From Candidatus Gracilibacteria bacterium GN02-872 (GTDB taxonomy: Bacteria > Patescibacteriota > Gracilibacteria > BD1-5 > UBA6164): a DNA stretch of 64,000 nucleotides. Location of the stretch: assembly GCA_003260325.1 (NCBI GenBank), contig MOLU01000005.1, forward strand, positions 35,571 through 99,570, read 5' to 3'. Within the stretch, counting starts at the first letter, position 1; each line of letters opens with the position of its first letter. The notes beneath the pieces are model-generated. The model was not told where the DNA came from. It ran no database searches and was given only the letters and a program-made list of their open reading frames with translations. Position numbers and translations under genes: made by a program. Below, piece after piece: positions 24,026 to 34,528 of this stretch.

Positions 24026-24478
24026 ATGGTAAAAAAATACGAAAAGAGTTCAGGTTGAATAGTTTATAGAAAGTCTTGAGATAGGGTAGAAGTGCTACTT
24101 TTGAAGTGGTTAAATTCTAAAAATCAAGAAACTTATGTTATTCCAAAATGACACATAGAAGATTGAGAAGTTGCAAAAGACACAGCTGTTAGAGAAATTT
24201 CAGAAGAAACGTGACTTGATATAAGAGATTTAGAAGTCATAAAATTTATAACAAAACTAAATTATACATTTACAGCCTGATATTTAGAAGCTAATCCTGT
24301 TATTGATAAGGATGTTTATTTATTTTTAGTAAAATACAATTGACAAAAAGAACCTACTGTTCAAAAAGAAGAGAGGTTTGTTTGATATGAATGGTTTTCT
24401 CTAGAAGAAATAAAAAATATAAAAGTTATGTTTGATATTCAAACTATTATCTGAAGAAATAAAACTTTTTTTATTTAG
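24026..24478 (+). CDS. NUDIX hydrolase
   Basis: 150 aa. The NUDIX box is intact, of the form G-x5-E-x7-REISEETGL (starting GHIEDGE, near residues 47-70). Its Glu residues bind Mg for hydrolysis of a nucleoside diphosphate linked to another group. The rest fits the single-domain fold: SSGWIVYRK at the N-terminus resembles diadenosine polyphosphate hydrolase-type members. Exact substrate not readable. The next gene starts 14 bp later. Confidence 0.9.
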
Positions 24479-24492
24479 TAAAGTAAAAAATT

Positions 24493-24957
24493 ATGGAAAT
24501 AAGAAAGAAAAAAAATATTTTAGAAATTGAGTCTGATTCTAAATGAATTATATATTTTGATGAAGAAACAAAGGAAGTAAAAATTTGAGATTTAATTGTT
24601 TCTTATCCTTGAGAATATGAAAAATCAGGTATTTTGCTTGAAGTGAAAGAATATTCTTGAGAGTTATTTTATAGTTTTGCTGTTGACTCAAAACATATTT
24701 TCTTTGTTTTAACTGATAATTTTGAGCTAAAAGAAGAAATTGTTTCATTTTTTTGAGATGTTGATGTTTTGATTATTGTTTGAACAAAAAAATCTGTAAA
24801 TATTTTTGAAAATATTGAAGCTAGGGTTGTTGTTCCTTATTGAGAAACAAAATCTATTTTTCTTCAAACTCTTGGTCAAAATAGGGAAGAAGTTTCAAGT
24901 TTTAAACTTAAATGAGAATACTCTCCTGACAATACAGAATTTGTAAATCTAGAATAA
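24493..24957 (+). CDS. Small metallo-beta-lactamase-fold-like protein
   Basis: 154 aa, weak recognition. LIVSYPGEYEKSGILLEV resembles the PGEYE segment of UlaG-like MBL-fold proteins common in CPR genomes, and VDVLIIVG and EARVVVPYGE follow in the right order. The metal-binding HxHxDH motif is absent, so it is either a stripped-down, non-catalytic member or an unr​elated beta-rich protein. Probably co-transcribed with the NUDIX gene and closed by a terminator. Confidence 0.55.
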
Positions 24958-24961
24958 ATAA

Positions 24962-24983
24962 AAACACCACAATAGTGGTGTTT
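24962..24983 (+). terminator. Terminator of the NUDIX operon
   Basis: 9-bp stem AAACACCAC / GTGGTGTTT, loop AATA, then T-rich. Confidence 0.8.
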
Positions 24984-24990
24984 TTTGTTG

Positions 24991-25284
24991 TTATTCGATG
25001 ATTATCAAAAGATCTTTTAGCTTTCTGTCTGCATCTTTTATGCAGACTTTAAACTCATCTTTTGTTGATGAATTTTCTTTGCAATTATAATGATCTTCAA
25101 TCATCTTATCATATGCATCTTTGCATATTTTAAACAATTCATCTTGCTTTTTATCCCTTTGGCTTGGTGCCTGACATAAGCCATAAACATCAAGTTCTTG
25201 CTCATTCTTTGCAGTTGATATTTTTTTTGCTTGGGAACTAATACAAGCTAAAAATATCACTACTGCAAAAGTTATGTGTTTCAT
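24991..25284 (-). CDS. Small secreted Cys-containing protein of foreign appearance
   Basis: 97 aa with a signal peptide (MKHITFAVVIFLACISSQA). The mature part is charged and helical with four spaced Cys (LCQAP, FKICKD, HYNCKE, FKVCIKD) that could make two disulfides. No family recognised. It differs from its neighbours: no TGA-Gly (its only Gly is GGC), more C-ending codons, and a true Shine-Dalgarno sequence (GGGAG, 7 nt before ATG). It has its own strong promoter. Acquisition from another bacterium, perhaps a host or prey, would explain this. The 45-aa gene at 60445-60582 shares the same traits. Confidence 0.7.
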   Translation of the reverse strand: MKHITFAVVIFLACISSQAKKISTAKNEQELDVYGLCQAPSQRDKKQDELFKICKDAYDKMIEDHYNCKENSSTKDEFKVCIKDADRKLKDLLIIIE

Positions 25285-25291
25285 TACTGAA

Positions 25292-25376
25292 CTCCCTTCT
25301 AATTTAAAAAAAATACTTCAAAGATAGTATTATCCCTAAAGTGCTGGTATTATAAAATGAAAATTTTAAAAGTCAA
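25292..25376 (-). promoter_or_regulatory. Promoter and Shine-Dalgarno of the small secreted protein gene
   Basis: TTGACT (25376-25371), 16-nt spacer, TATAAT (25354-25349), a leader of about 60 nt, then GGGAG (25296-25292) 7 nt from the ATG. The ribosome-binding site is unusual here because most genes in the window have none. Confidence 0.7.
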
Positions 25377-25488
25377 AATATTTTTATAAAAATATTTTAT
25401 TTCTATATTTTTCTTTATTTTAAGCTTTAAAAATATAATTTTATATTTATTATTTTTACAAAATAATTTAAAAAAATTGAAAAAATAA

Positions 25489-25513
25489 AAAGAAATGATT
25501 TTATCATTTCTTT
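25489..25513 (-). terminator. Terminator of the CPR-conserved protein gene
   Basis: 10-bp stem AAAGAAATGA / TCATTTCTTT followed by a T-rich run on the minus strand, 8 bp after the stop at 25521. Confidence 0.75.
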
Positions 25514-25520
25514 AAAAAAA

Positions 25521-26051
25521 TTAAATAACAGCTTCAATTGCAGCAAAAGTTGCAGGTTTTCAAGATGGTATTATGATGCTTATTTTATCTCAAATATTTG
25601 CTTTGAAGTGAGTAACTGCAGCAGTTAGCAAATCATAAGTTTTTCCATCGGCTACTACTTGGTATTTATCTTTTTCTTTAACTACAAGTCAAGTTTTTAT
25701 TTCTCTTTCAATTGGTTGAATTTGCTTGTAAGTCATTTTTCATAAATTGTCAATTGTTAGTTTCAATTTGTCTCATTGAACCATTTTTGATTTTGATGCG
25801 TAGTTTGCAGGAACTGGATATTTGTTTCAATCGCTTCAAAGCATTTCTGAACCTGTAAAAACTCACTCAATTATTTTTGATTCTTTGTCTGTGTAGCTTT
25901 CAAGTCATTTTGTACTTAAATCAACTTCTACATCAAGTTTTATTTCATTGTTGTTTGCTAAGTCTTTTAATAGTTTTTTAGCATTTTTTATCGATTTTTC
26001 AGCTGTTACTATGAAGTCAACTATTGCTTCAATTGTTTTTTTGTTTTCCAT
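25521..26051 (-). CDS. Conserved CPR protein of unknown function
   Basis: 176 aa, no signal peptide or membrane span. I recognise the pattern as a family recurring in Patescibacteria: EGVFTGSEMLGSDGNKYPV, NYASKSKMVQGDKLKLTI, YKQIQPIEREIKTG, then DGKTYDLLTAAVTHFK and a small-residue-rich end (PATFAAIEAVI). N-terminal 50 residues are a helical, Lys-rich segment. Function unknown. High conservation in reduced genomes argues for a core role; nucleic-acid binding is only a guess from the basic beta-barrel look. Confidence 0.75.
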
Positions 26052-26122
26052 TTTTTTTAGTTATTTTTTAAGTATCATTATTATTTTAACAAAAAATGTC
26101 AAATATGTAAACTAATTCACCT

Positions 26123-27136
26123 TTACATAAAAGAAAAATAATTTCTTATAAATAAAAGTAGGCTTTGACTAAAGAAAAGAGTCAGAAAAAATCATACTCA
26201 TAAAAATGGTCAAAAGGGAACTATATTTTGCTTTTCTGAGTTATAATTTTTTATCAAGATAAATATTCAAATCAAACTTCCTATAAAATAAGTTAAAACT
26301 ATAGAAATAATACTAAATTTTACTCATAAAAGTAATCAAATCATTATTCAAATTCTTAAATCTCCTCATCACAAAGCTTTTCATCAAGACAGAACTATTT
26401 GTAGAAAGAAAAATATAAAAATCCATAAAGCTCAAATTACTCAGTTTAAAACTGGATTTTCTAAAATATTTATTTCAGGAAAAATATTTTTAAAAACAAA
26501 TATAGAAACTCAAATCAGTATAAGAATAAGTAAATCATATATTTCTTTTAATTCTTTTAGCATTATGACATATAATCCTCACAAAATAGTGATTCACAGA
26601 ATAAGACTTGAAATAATTTCTATATTTTGGCTTCAAATTCAGCTTGGAAGAATATTATTTATTTCAAAAAAATAATTTAAGAAAATTCAGAAAAAAGCTA
26701 TTCAAATTCAAAAAATCATTATTCATTCGTGAATTTCAGTGAAAAGAATATCATAAAATATATAAATAATCGTTACAAAGCTTATCGTAAGCCAGAAAAA
26801 TAATTTTGCTATTTCTAAGTAATCAAAAGCAAAAATATTTTCAAAATTTATCAAAAATGCTCAAACTCAAGTGAAAACTAATCAAGTTGAGATTTCTAAA
26901 ATCGGATAAATTGCAGAAACATCTTTTTTGCAATATTTACATTTTCAAAAATTTTTTAACCAAGAAACGATTGGAATCAGTTCAAAAGCTCGTAGCTCTT
27001 TTTGGCAATCTTTACAGTGACTTCTTCAAAAAAAAATTCATTTTTCTCAGCTTTTTAGTCTGTAGATCAGCACTGAAGCAAAACTTCAAAAAATTGCTCA
27101 AAAAGTAAATAAAAATAAATAAAATAGATTTTGCAT
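26123..27136 (-). CDS. pilD: Type IV prepilin peptidase (A24 family)
   Basis: 337 aa, eight or more hydrophobic segments. N-terminal FGAIFGSFASVLIYRL is the conserved methylase-domain start, and a zinc-binding four-Cys loop follows (HCKDC and KCKYC). The two catalytic aspartates sit in IFYDILFTEIHE and in the GxGD-type motif GGGDLRIGI. It cleaves, and normally N-methylates, type IV prepilins in the membrane. PilB at 44.9 kb would assemble the processed pilins. Family usual length is 250-290; extra residues are in the middle membrane region. Confidence 0.92.
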
Positions 27137-27168
27137 AATTTTTTTGTTAATTTTTCATATTATAATAA

Positions 27169-27196
27169 AAATCCTGACTTTTTCAAGTCAGGATTT
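27169..27196 (-). terminator. Hairpin in the leader of the prepilin peptidase gene
   Basis: Perfect 12-bp stem AAATCCTGACTT / AAGTCAGGATTT (loop TTTC), followed on the minus strand by TTTTTATTAT, about 30 bp before the prepilin peptidase start. With a second hairpin (27208-27230) and a 7-codon frame just upstream it may be an attenuator or end a short RNA. Confidence 0.6.
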
Positions 27197-27290
27197 AAAT
27201 ATGCTAAATAATATCAGTTATTATAAACTGATCGTTTGCCTCATCTTTTTTAATTAAAAGTCAAAATAAAAGTTTAAAAAATAAAAAAAA

Positions 27291-27314
27291 TCCCTTCAAA
27301 TTGCTTTGAAGGGA
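27291..27314 (-). terminator. Terminator of the membrane protein gene
   Basis: 10-bp stem TCCCTTCAAA / TTTGAAGGGA, loop TTGC, then eight T on the minus strand; 61 bp after the stop at 27376. Confidence 0.75.
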
Positions 27315-27375
27315 AATAACTCAGGAATTAAGAAGGCCTTGTAACTGAAGGAATTTTCTAAAAAGTCAAATTTAA

Positions 27376-28578
27376 TTATTTTTCTTTATTTTCTTCAGTT
27401 TCTTTTTTTATTTCACTATTATTGTTTACTTTTAAAGTTTCTTCTTTTACTTCTTTTCTTTTTTCAGAAATTATTTTTTTGCTTCTTTTGAAAAAACTTA
27501 AAAATCTTTTAAAAATATCGTAGATATCATAAATAAACGGAATTTTATAATAAATTTTTTCGATATTTCAAATTCAAAAACAAATAGGGAATAGAAATAA
27601 AATAAAAATATTTTTTGAAACAAATCAGAAGAAATATAATAAAAAAGTCAATATTAGCAAAAAAGTGATTGTTAATGCATTTGCTATGTGAATATTAAAT
27701 TTATTGTTTTTAAAAAATAAGAAAATTAAATTAAAAATAGGGAAATAAATAATTTTTTTTGGTCACTTTAAATCAGGTAAATCTTTCATTTTATTAAAAG
27801 TGTTTTTTTGATCTTCAATGTAAGCTATATTTTGCTCTTCTTCAAGAGTTTTCCATTCTCTAAAATTTCAAGAAATATAGTTTTTTAGGTATTTTAATAG
27901 AATTTTTGTAGATTTTACTATTTCTCAAAATGAAAAATATTTCGGTAAATTTATAATTATAAGTTCTGTTTTTGCTAATAAATTCACTCAAACAAAAGCA
28001 ACATAAATAAAATAAATTAAAATAAAAATCTGATTTAAATTATTATTTCAGTTTATGAATAGTAAACAAAAGATAAAAGTTACAAAAGTACTTGTTTTTA
28101 AAATTTCTTTTATAAGTTCATTTTGGCTATATCTTGAAGTAAAAATTGGTCAAACAAAAGGAATATAAGCGATTATTAAAGTTAATTTGTCTTTTTCTCA
28201 GAAGTTTTCGTTTTTGTTTATATCAACTAAGTTTTTCTTTGATTTTACACTAAAAATATCTCAAATCCCAAATAATTCTCATCTGTAAGCTCTATACATT
28301 CATAAAAATAATGCTCAAAATAAAATTATTGAGATACTTATGAGTATTATCGTATTTAAAGTAAAATTCCAAATTATTATTTCTTTAAATAATCAGAAAA
28401 ATCAGAATATTATAAAACTTATCAAAATCAATAAATGTAATAAAAAAGCTGATTTTGTGTGCTTTTTTACAAAATCATTATTTAGATTTGGATCTTTTTT
28501 CTGAAACAAAAACAATCAAGAAACGATAAACATCAAGTAAGCTGAAATTGCATTATTTTTTATAATTTTATTTTCCAT
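27376..28578 (-). CDS. Multi-pass membrane protein (DUF4870/Tic20-like N-terminus)
   Basis: 400 aa with about nine hydrophobic segments. The N-terminal NNDFVKKHTKSAFLLHLL motif is common in small CPR membrane proteins related to DUF4870/Tic20-like domains. A repeat of the four-helix unit seems present around residues 90-190, and a third hydrophobic block near 300-350. The C-terminal 45 residues are a charged Lys/Glu tail. Function unknown; Tic20-like folds occur in membrane carriers and insertion factors, but no functional residue is recognisable. Confidence 0.65.
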
Positions 28579-28658
28579 TTTTTCAAAATTTATTGTATTT
28601 TTAAAAATTTTGTTTATTATAACATAAATTTACTTATTTAACAAAAAATTGATAGAAA

Positions 28659-29243
28659 ATGAATTTATCTGATGTGAAATTTTATAAATCTGTTTGATTG
28701 AGAAACGAAGAAGTTTATTTTGATGATAAAAAAGAAATAGTTTTTGTTTGAAGGTCAAATATGTGAAAATCTAGTTTGATGAATGCTTTATTTCAAAAAA
28801 AAGATTTGGTAAAAACTTCAAGTAAACCTTGAAAAACTAGACTTGCAAATATTTTTTTAGTTGAAAATAAATATATTTTTACAGATTTGCCAGGATACTG
28901 ATTTGCAAAACTTTGAAAAGAGCTTAGGCAGGAGCTTGATTGACTTATTTCTTGGTATTTAGAAGAAAGAAAGTCTTTTATAAAAAATGTTGTTATGCTT
29001 GTTGATTCAAAGCTTTGACCACAAGAGTCTGATTTTGAAATGTATAATTTTATTACTGAACTTGAGATTCCAGTTTTGATTGTATTGTCAAAATCTGATA
29101 AATTAAGTAAATCAGAGTTAAATAAATCTTTGGATTTTGCTGAAAAGAATTTTTTCTGAGAAGAAATTATAGCTGTTTCTGTTAAAAATAAACTTTGAAT
29201 TTTTGAGTTAGAAAAAATTTTAAAAAACTCTTTAGTTAAATAA
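28659..29243 (+). CDS. engB: Ribosome-assembly GTPase EngB/YsxC
   Basis: 194 aa, typical EngB length. G1 motif GRSNMGKSSLMNAL, G2 region SSKPGKTRLANIF, G3 DLPGYGFA and G4 LSKSDKL are all there; several of their glycines are TGA. It acts in late 50S subunit assembly. The AI-2E family permease starts 12 bp downstream. Confidence 0.95.
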
Positions 29244-29254
29244 TTTTTTGTAAA

Positions 29255-30397
29255 ATGTTGCTTAAAAAAGAAGTAAAAGAAAATAGTAATTTTTTACTAA
29301 ATTTTTCTCTTGTAGTTCTTCTTGTTTCAGGTTCGGTTTATATTCTTTATATTTGACAATCTCTTATAGTTCCTTTTATAATCTCGATTTTGTTTTCTTT
29401 AGCTATTCTTTGACTGTCAAATTTGTACAAAAAGATTCATATTCCTTCTTGAATTGCTTTTAGTTTGTCTGTAATGAGTTATTTTTTGATTTTTTATTTT
29501 ATTTGGTTGATAATTATTTCAAATATAAATGATTTGATTTTGGATGCACCAACTTATCAAGCTAGAATCACTGAACTTATTCAAAAAGTAGAAAAAATAA
29601 TTTTGCCTGAATGATCAAAAATAGATTTTTCTTCAATTTTTTCATCAATAAATTTTCAATCAGTTTTTAATTATATTCTTAGTGCAGTAACATCTATTTC
29701 TTCAAGTATTTGAACAATTTTGTTTTATACAATATTTATTTTGCTTGAGTCTTTATACTTTGAAAAAAAGTTGAAGCTTATGGTTTCAGACGACGAGAAA
29801 AGAAGAAAATTTACAAATATTTTGTCAAAAATAGAAAAAGATGTGAAATGATATTTTTTTATAAAAACATTTATTTCTTTGCTTACAGCTTTGTTTTGTT
29901 ATGTAATAATGCTTTCTTTTTGATTAAAATATGCTGCCTTTTGGGCTTTGGTTACATTTGTTTTGAACTTTATTCCAAATATTTGATCTATAATTGCAGT
30001 TGTCTTTCCTTCAATTTTTTCTTTTGTGCAAGCTGATTTTACGATGTACACAAGTTTGATAATGATTTCACTTTTGACAATTGTTCAACTTATTGTTTGA
30101 AATGTTGTTGAGCCAAAGATGATGTGAAATAGACTTAATTTAAGCCCTCTTGTTATAATTATCGCACTTAGTTTTTGGTGATATATTTGGGGAATTATAG
30201 GAATGCTTTTATCTGTACCTTTAGTTGTTATAATGAATATTATTTTATCAAAGTTTGAGAAAACTAGACCGATTGCGATTTTACTTTCTGAAAAGGGAGA
30301 CTTAGATGAAGATCCAGAGGATAGTTTTATTGACAATAGAGCTAAAGTTATAGATGAAATAAAAAAGAAATTTAAGAAAAAAAATAATAAATCATAA
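29255..30397 (+). CDS. AI-2E/PerM family transporter
   Basis: 380 aa with seven to eight TM segments: paired helices at the N-terminus, a soluble middle (about 85-140) with coiled potential, then C-terminal helices carrying the family motif FVLNFIPNIGSIIAVVFP, followed by VEPKMMGNRLNLSPLVI and SFWGYIWGIIGMLLSVPL. This is the AI-2E/PerM fold, whose members export autoinducer-like molecules or act as ion antiporters. The C-terminal 50 residues are charged and cytoplasmic. The stop codon lies in the terminator. Confidence 0.9.
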
Positions 30398-30408
30398 ATT
30401 TATTATTT
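30382..30408 (+). terminator. Terminator of engB-permease operon
   Basis: 11-bp stem AAATAATAAAT / ATTTATTATTT with the TAA in the loop, followed by a T run. Confidence 0.7.
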
Positions 30409-30412
30409 TTTT

Positions 30413-30566
30413 TTGTTTTTATTTGTAAAAAACATATAATAGAAAAGATTTCAAATTTATTTTGAAATTTTTGAGAAATAGGCTATAAGTAAATAAGTTT
30501 CAAATATTTTTGTGACTTAAAACTTGTAGTTTATTTCAAAAGTTTATTTTTTTATAAATATTTTTT
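30413..30566 (+). promoter_or_regulatory. Promoter and structured leader of pnp
   Basis: TATAAT at 30435-30440, with TTGTTT 16 nt upstream. The leader of about 120 nt holds a hairpin at 30448-30468 (ATTTCAAA / TTTGAAAT) and a longer, weaker pairing between AAATAAG and its complement TTTATTT further on. In E. coli the pnp leader folds into a stem that PNPase itself regulates, so a similar control is possible. Confidence 0.45.
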
Positions 30567-32831
30567 ATGATTTGAATATCAGATAAAAATGCTCCTTTGC
30601 TTGAGCCTCTTAAAAAAACTTATGAGATTGAGTGACAAAAAATCACTTTTGAAAGTTGAAAAATTTGACTTTTGATTGATTGAGCTGTGACAATTAGTGA
30701 TGAAAATGATAATATTTTATTTGTAACTGCTTGATTTAAACAAGATTGATTAAATGAAAAAGCTGATTTTTTCCCTTTGGTTGTTGATTTTCAGGAAAAA
30801 TATTATGCAACATGAAAAATTTGAGGAAATAAATTTCAAAAGAGAGAATGAAGACCAACAGATGATGCTACTTTGTCAGCAAGGCTTATAGATAGGCCAA
30901 TCAGACCGATGTTTCCAAAAGGAATAGTAAACGATACTCAAGTAATAGTTACTGTTTTGAGTGCTTCTTGAGAAAGAGAATTAGGTTTTTGGTGAATAGT
31001 TTGAGCTAGTTTAACTTTGATGATGGCTTGAACTCCATTTGAATGACCAGTTTGAGCTTGTAGATTGGCTTTGATGGCTGATTGAAAATATATTTTTAAT
31101 CCTAGTGTGGAAGAAGAAAAATCTTCAATTTTAAATTTGCTTACAGCTGGTACTTCAGATGCTATTACTATGGTTGAAGCTGCAGCTAAAGAAGCTTCTG
31201 ACAAACAAATGCTTGATGCTCTTGCAAAATCTCACGAAATTATTAAAAAAATAATTGAAGCTGAAAAAGATTACTTGGCTTTATATAAAGATAAATATTG
31301 AATTCCTGAGCCAAAGGTTGTTTATAACCTTCCAAATGCAGATATTTACTCAGAAATAAAAGAATTTTTAACAGAAGAAAAGCTTGAAGTTTTGTATGAC
31401 AAAGGAAAAAAAGAATTTCAGAAAGAACTTGATAATTTGACTGATTTGACAAAAGAATATTTACTTTGAGTTTGATATAATTTTGAAGACGAAAATCAAG
31501 AAAAATATTTAGATGAAAATTCTATTTGAGAATTTGTTTACAAAAGAGTGAAGGAAGTGATGAGAAAAAATATTTTACAAAATGAAAGAAGGCTTGATTG
31601 AAGAAAACTTGACGAAGTTAGAACTGTTAGTTGAGAAGTTTCTTTGTTACCAAGAACTCACGGTTCGGCTTTGTTTAGAAGAGGATTGACTCAAGCGCTT
31701 TCAGTGACAACTCTTTGAGGACCTGATGATACACAAGTTTTAGATGGAATGATGCCAGAAACTGAAAAAATTTATATGCATCACTATAATTTTCCCCCTT
31801 ACTCAGTTTGAGAAGTTAGAATGCTTAGGTGAGTTTGAAGAAGAGAAATTTGACACTGAGCTTTAGCTGAAAAGGCATTGGTTGCAGTTTTGCCTAGTTT
31901 AGAAGAATTTCCTTATACAATCAGAGTAGTTTCAGAGATAATGACTTGTAATGGTTCTAGTTCTATGGCTTCTATTTGTGGTTCTACTATGAGTTTGATG
32001 AATGCTTGAGTTCCAATAAAAGCTCCAGTTGCTTGAGTTGCTATGTGAATGATTTATGATGAAGAAACTTGAAATTATAAAATTCTTTCAGATATTCAAG
32101 CTCAAGAGGATTTCCTTTGAGATATGGACTTCAAAGTTTGAAGAACAAAAAATTGAATTACTGCAATGCAATTGGATGTAAAAATAAAGTGATTAAAGCT
32201 AGAAGTTTTTGAAAATACTTTTGCTCAATCAAAGTGAGCTATAGATTATATTCTTGAAGAAATGCTAAAAGTTCAACCAAAAGTTGCAGAGAGTCTTTCT
32301 CCTTATGCTCCACTTATTTTAAAAATATCTATTCCTGTTGATAAAATCTCTGCTGTTATTTGAAGAGGTTGAGAAAATGTTCAAAAAATGGAAAAAGATT
32401 ATAGTGTAAGTATTTCTATTGCAGATGACTGACTTACTACAATTACAGCTTCTTCTCAAGAAAACTGAGATACAGTTATAGCAAAAATAAAAGAAATAAT
32501 TTGGGAACCTGAAGTTTGATACAAATGAACTTGAATAGTTTCAAAAATAATTGATTGAGTTTGAGCAATAGTTGATTTCAAATGAAAAAGCTGAATGATT
32601 CATATTTCAAAACTTAGTTATAAAAGAATTGCAAAAGTAGAAGATTTGCTAAAAGTAGGTGATAGTGTAGATTTTGAAATACTTGAAATTGATAATGTGA
32701 AATGAAAAATTTGATTGAAAAGAGTGCTTTCTGAAGCTGAGAAAAAAGAACTTGAAGAATTAAAAAAACAAAAAGAAGCTGAACTTTTGAAAAAAGTTGA
32801 AGCAGAAAATAAAGAAAAAACTGAAAGTTAA
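30567..32831 (+). CDS. pnp: Polyribonucleotide nucleotidyltransferase (PNPase)
   Basis: 754 aa, usual size 700-750. Two RNase PH domains: the first with [20 protein letters not shown], the second with [23 protein letters not shown] catalytic region (near residue 350) and [18 protein letters not shown] domain near 560-620 and S1 domain ([17 protein letters not shown]) at the C-terminus, followed by a Glu/Lys-rich tail. It degrades RNA 3-prime to 5-prime with phosphate as part of RNA turnover. Glycines in catalytic regions are mostly TGA. Confidence 0.97.
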
Positions 32832-32843
32832 ACTTTCAGTTTT
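32817..32843 (+). terminator. Terminator of pnp
   Basis: 12-bp stem AAAACTGAAAGT / ACTTTCAGTTTT; the three-base loop is the TAA stop codon itself. T run follows. Confidence 0.8.
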
Positions 32844-32922
32844 ATTTTTTTAAAATAATAATCTTGACTTTTTATATTTTTTATTTATAATATATAGGTT
32901 TTAATATTTCTTAACAAAAAAT

Positions 32923-33480
32923 ATGTTAGAAAAAGAAATAAAAATACTTGATGTAGATCAAGAAAAAGCTACTGAGTTACTTGAAAGTCTTTGAGCAATA
33001 AAAACTTTTGAGTGATTTATTCACGATATTTACTATGACTTTTTAGATGGAGAAACACAAAAACTTGATTGAAATAAAAGACTTTTCAGGGTTAGAAAAA
33101 AGTGAGATTTACATCTTTATACAATTAAAAGAAAAAGAAGCAAAAATGATATTTGATGAAAAAAATGATTAAAGGTAGCTGACGAAGCTGAAAAAATAAT
33201 TACTGATGTAGAGAGTTTTACTTGAGTTTTGGAAAAATATTGAATGAAAAAAATCAGAGAAAAGAAAAAATATAGAGTTTCTTACAAACTATGAGAGGTC
33301 GAATTTGATTTTGATAAATATGATGAAATTCCAACTTTATTAGAAATAGAAGCTAAAACAAGGAAAGAAATAAAATATTTTATAAAAATTCTTTGATTTG
33401 AGCAAAACAAAAAAAAGACTTTTTGATCAAGAAAACTTTATAAATATTACTGAAAAAAATATTTGTATATAAATCAATAA
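32923..33480 (+). CDS. CYTH-domain phosphohydrolase/cyclase-like protein
   Basis: 185 aa. The signature ExExK sits at the extreme N-terminus (LEKEIKIL), and the tunnel's basic and acidic residues follow in order: RLFRVRKKG, YTIKRKR, YRVSYKLGEVEFDFDKY and LLEIEAKT. CYTH proteins bind triphosphates inside a beta tunnel: thiamine triphosphatases, class IV adenylate cyclases or inorganic triphosphatases. Which one cannot be told. It converges with a VTC-domain gene, whose fold is the same triphosphate tunnel; the two share a terminator. Confidence 0.88.
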
Positions 33481-33481
33481 A

Positions 33482-33508
33482 AAAATCTTTGGAATTTCCA
33501 AAGATTTT
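33482..33508. terminator. Bidirectional terminator between two triphosphate-tunnel genes
   Basis: 11-bp stem AAAATCTTTGG / CCAAAGATTTT, loop AATTT, with flanking A and T runs. It serves both convergent genes. Confidence 0.8.
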
Positions 33509-34403
33509 ATTTTACTAAAATTTCTTCTTTAGCTTCAGTTGCTGGAACTTCTACTAAAATCTCAGTTTTTAGATTTTCAAGTTTATTTTCTCTTTTTACA
33601 TTTTTTATTGTCTCCATTCTGATTTTTTTGATTTTATCCATTGTTTCAGCAAAAGTATCATATTTTTCTGCAAGTCCTGAATAAACTACTCAAAGAGAAT
33701 ATTTACTACAACTACTTGCTTCAGAAATACCAAATTTTTGCATTAGTTTAGTAACAAGACATTCTTGTTTTAGAGATTTACTTTCAATAATAATCAAATT
33801 TTTTAAATCTACAACTTCACTTTTTGATTTTCTCAAATCAAGAGCTTTTACATTGAAATCAATAGTTAGTCTTTCATCTCATTTGTTGCTTACCATAGTG
33901 ATTCTTTTGTAATTTGTTTTTATTGAAGGAGAAATAGTTGGAGTTTTTTGTCTCCCGTTGTACATTGCTTGCCAAACTCAGTCAAAAAATCTTTTTTTAC
34001 CTTTTGTCATAAAACCATGCTCTTCAGAAGGGAACTCATATCTATATTTTGAAGTTACTCAATTTATTTTTTGTTTAAATTCAAAAAAAGCCAAATTTGA
34101 ATCTACATAATATCTAGTTCTTACTTTTGTTCTTGATTTTACTTTATTTTGATGTTGTTTGTAGAACATATAATCTGAAGTGTCCATGTAAACATTATCA
34201 TAAGTAAATACTTTTTTTCCTGAAATTTCTAGTACTTTAAAATCGTTTTTTAATTCTCCAAGAATTTCTAAGAATTGGTTATATGTAAGTAAATATTTTC
34301 TGTCGATCCTTTTTAAGAAACTAGCTTTTGCATTTAGTTCAGATAAGCTTATAGATTTGAACTTTTTTAAGCATTTGTTCAAATTGGCATCATTTGTTCT
34401 CAT
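33507..34403 (-). CDS. VTC-domain (polyphosphate polymerase-like) protein
   Basis: 298 aa. The VTC triphosphate-tunnel domain is recognised by RIDRKYLLTYNQF near 40, YDNVYMDTSDYMFYKQHQ, KVRTRYYVDSNLAFFEFKQK, then RLTIDFNVKALD and LIIIESKS. In eukaryotic vacuoles and in some bacteria this domain makes polyphosphate from ATP; bacterial single-domain forms are usually called polyphosphate polymerase or CotH-associated VTC. No CotH kinase lies nearby. C-terminal 50 residues are Lys/Glu-rich. Soluble. Confidence 0.85.
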
Positions 34404-34476
34404 ATTTTTCCTTTAGTTTTATAAATTAAATTTTTCTTACAAAAAAATGATACCATATATTTTTTATTTGGTCAAA

Positions 34477-34519
34477 AAAAAGGCAATGAATTTTTATTAA
34501 AAATATCTATTTGCCTTTT
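34477..34519 (-). terminator. Terminator of murG
   Basis: Stem AAAAAGGCAA / TTGCCTTTT with a long A/T loop, followed by a T run on the minus strand; 10 bp after the murG stop. Confidence 0.65.
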
Positions 34520-34528
34520 ATAATGCTT

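Noticed and set aside
27291..27375. GGAATT direct repeat and AAGGCCTT palindrome as a mobile-element end
   Set aside because: Too short, no transposase or target duplication nearby; the region is explained by a terminator.
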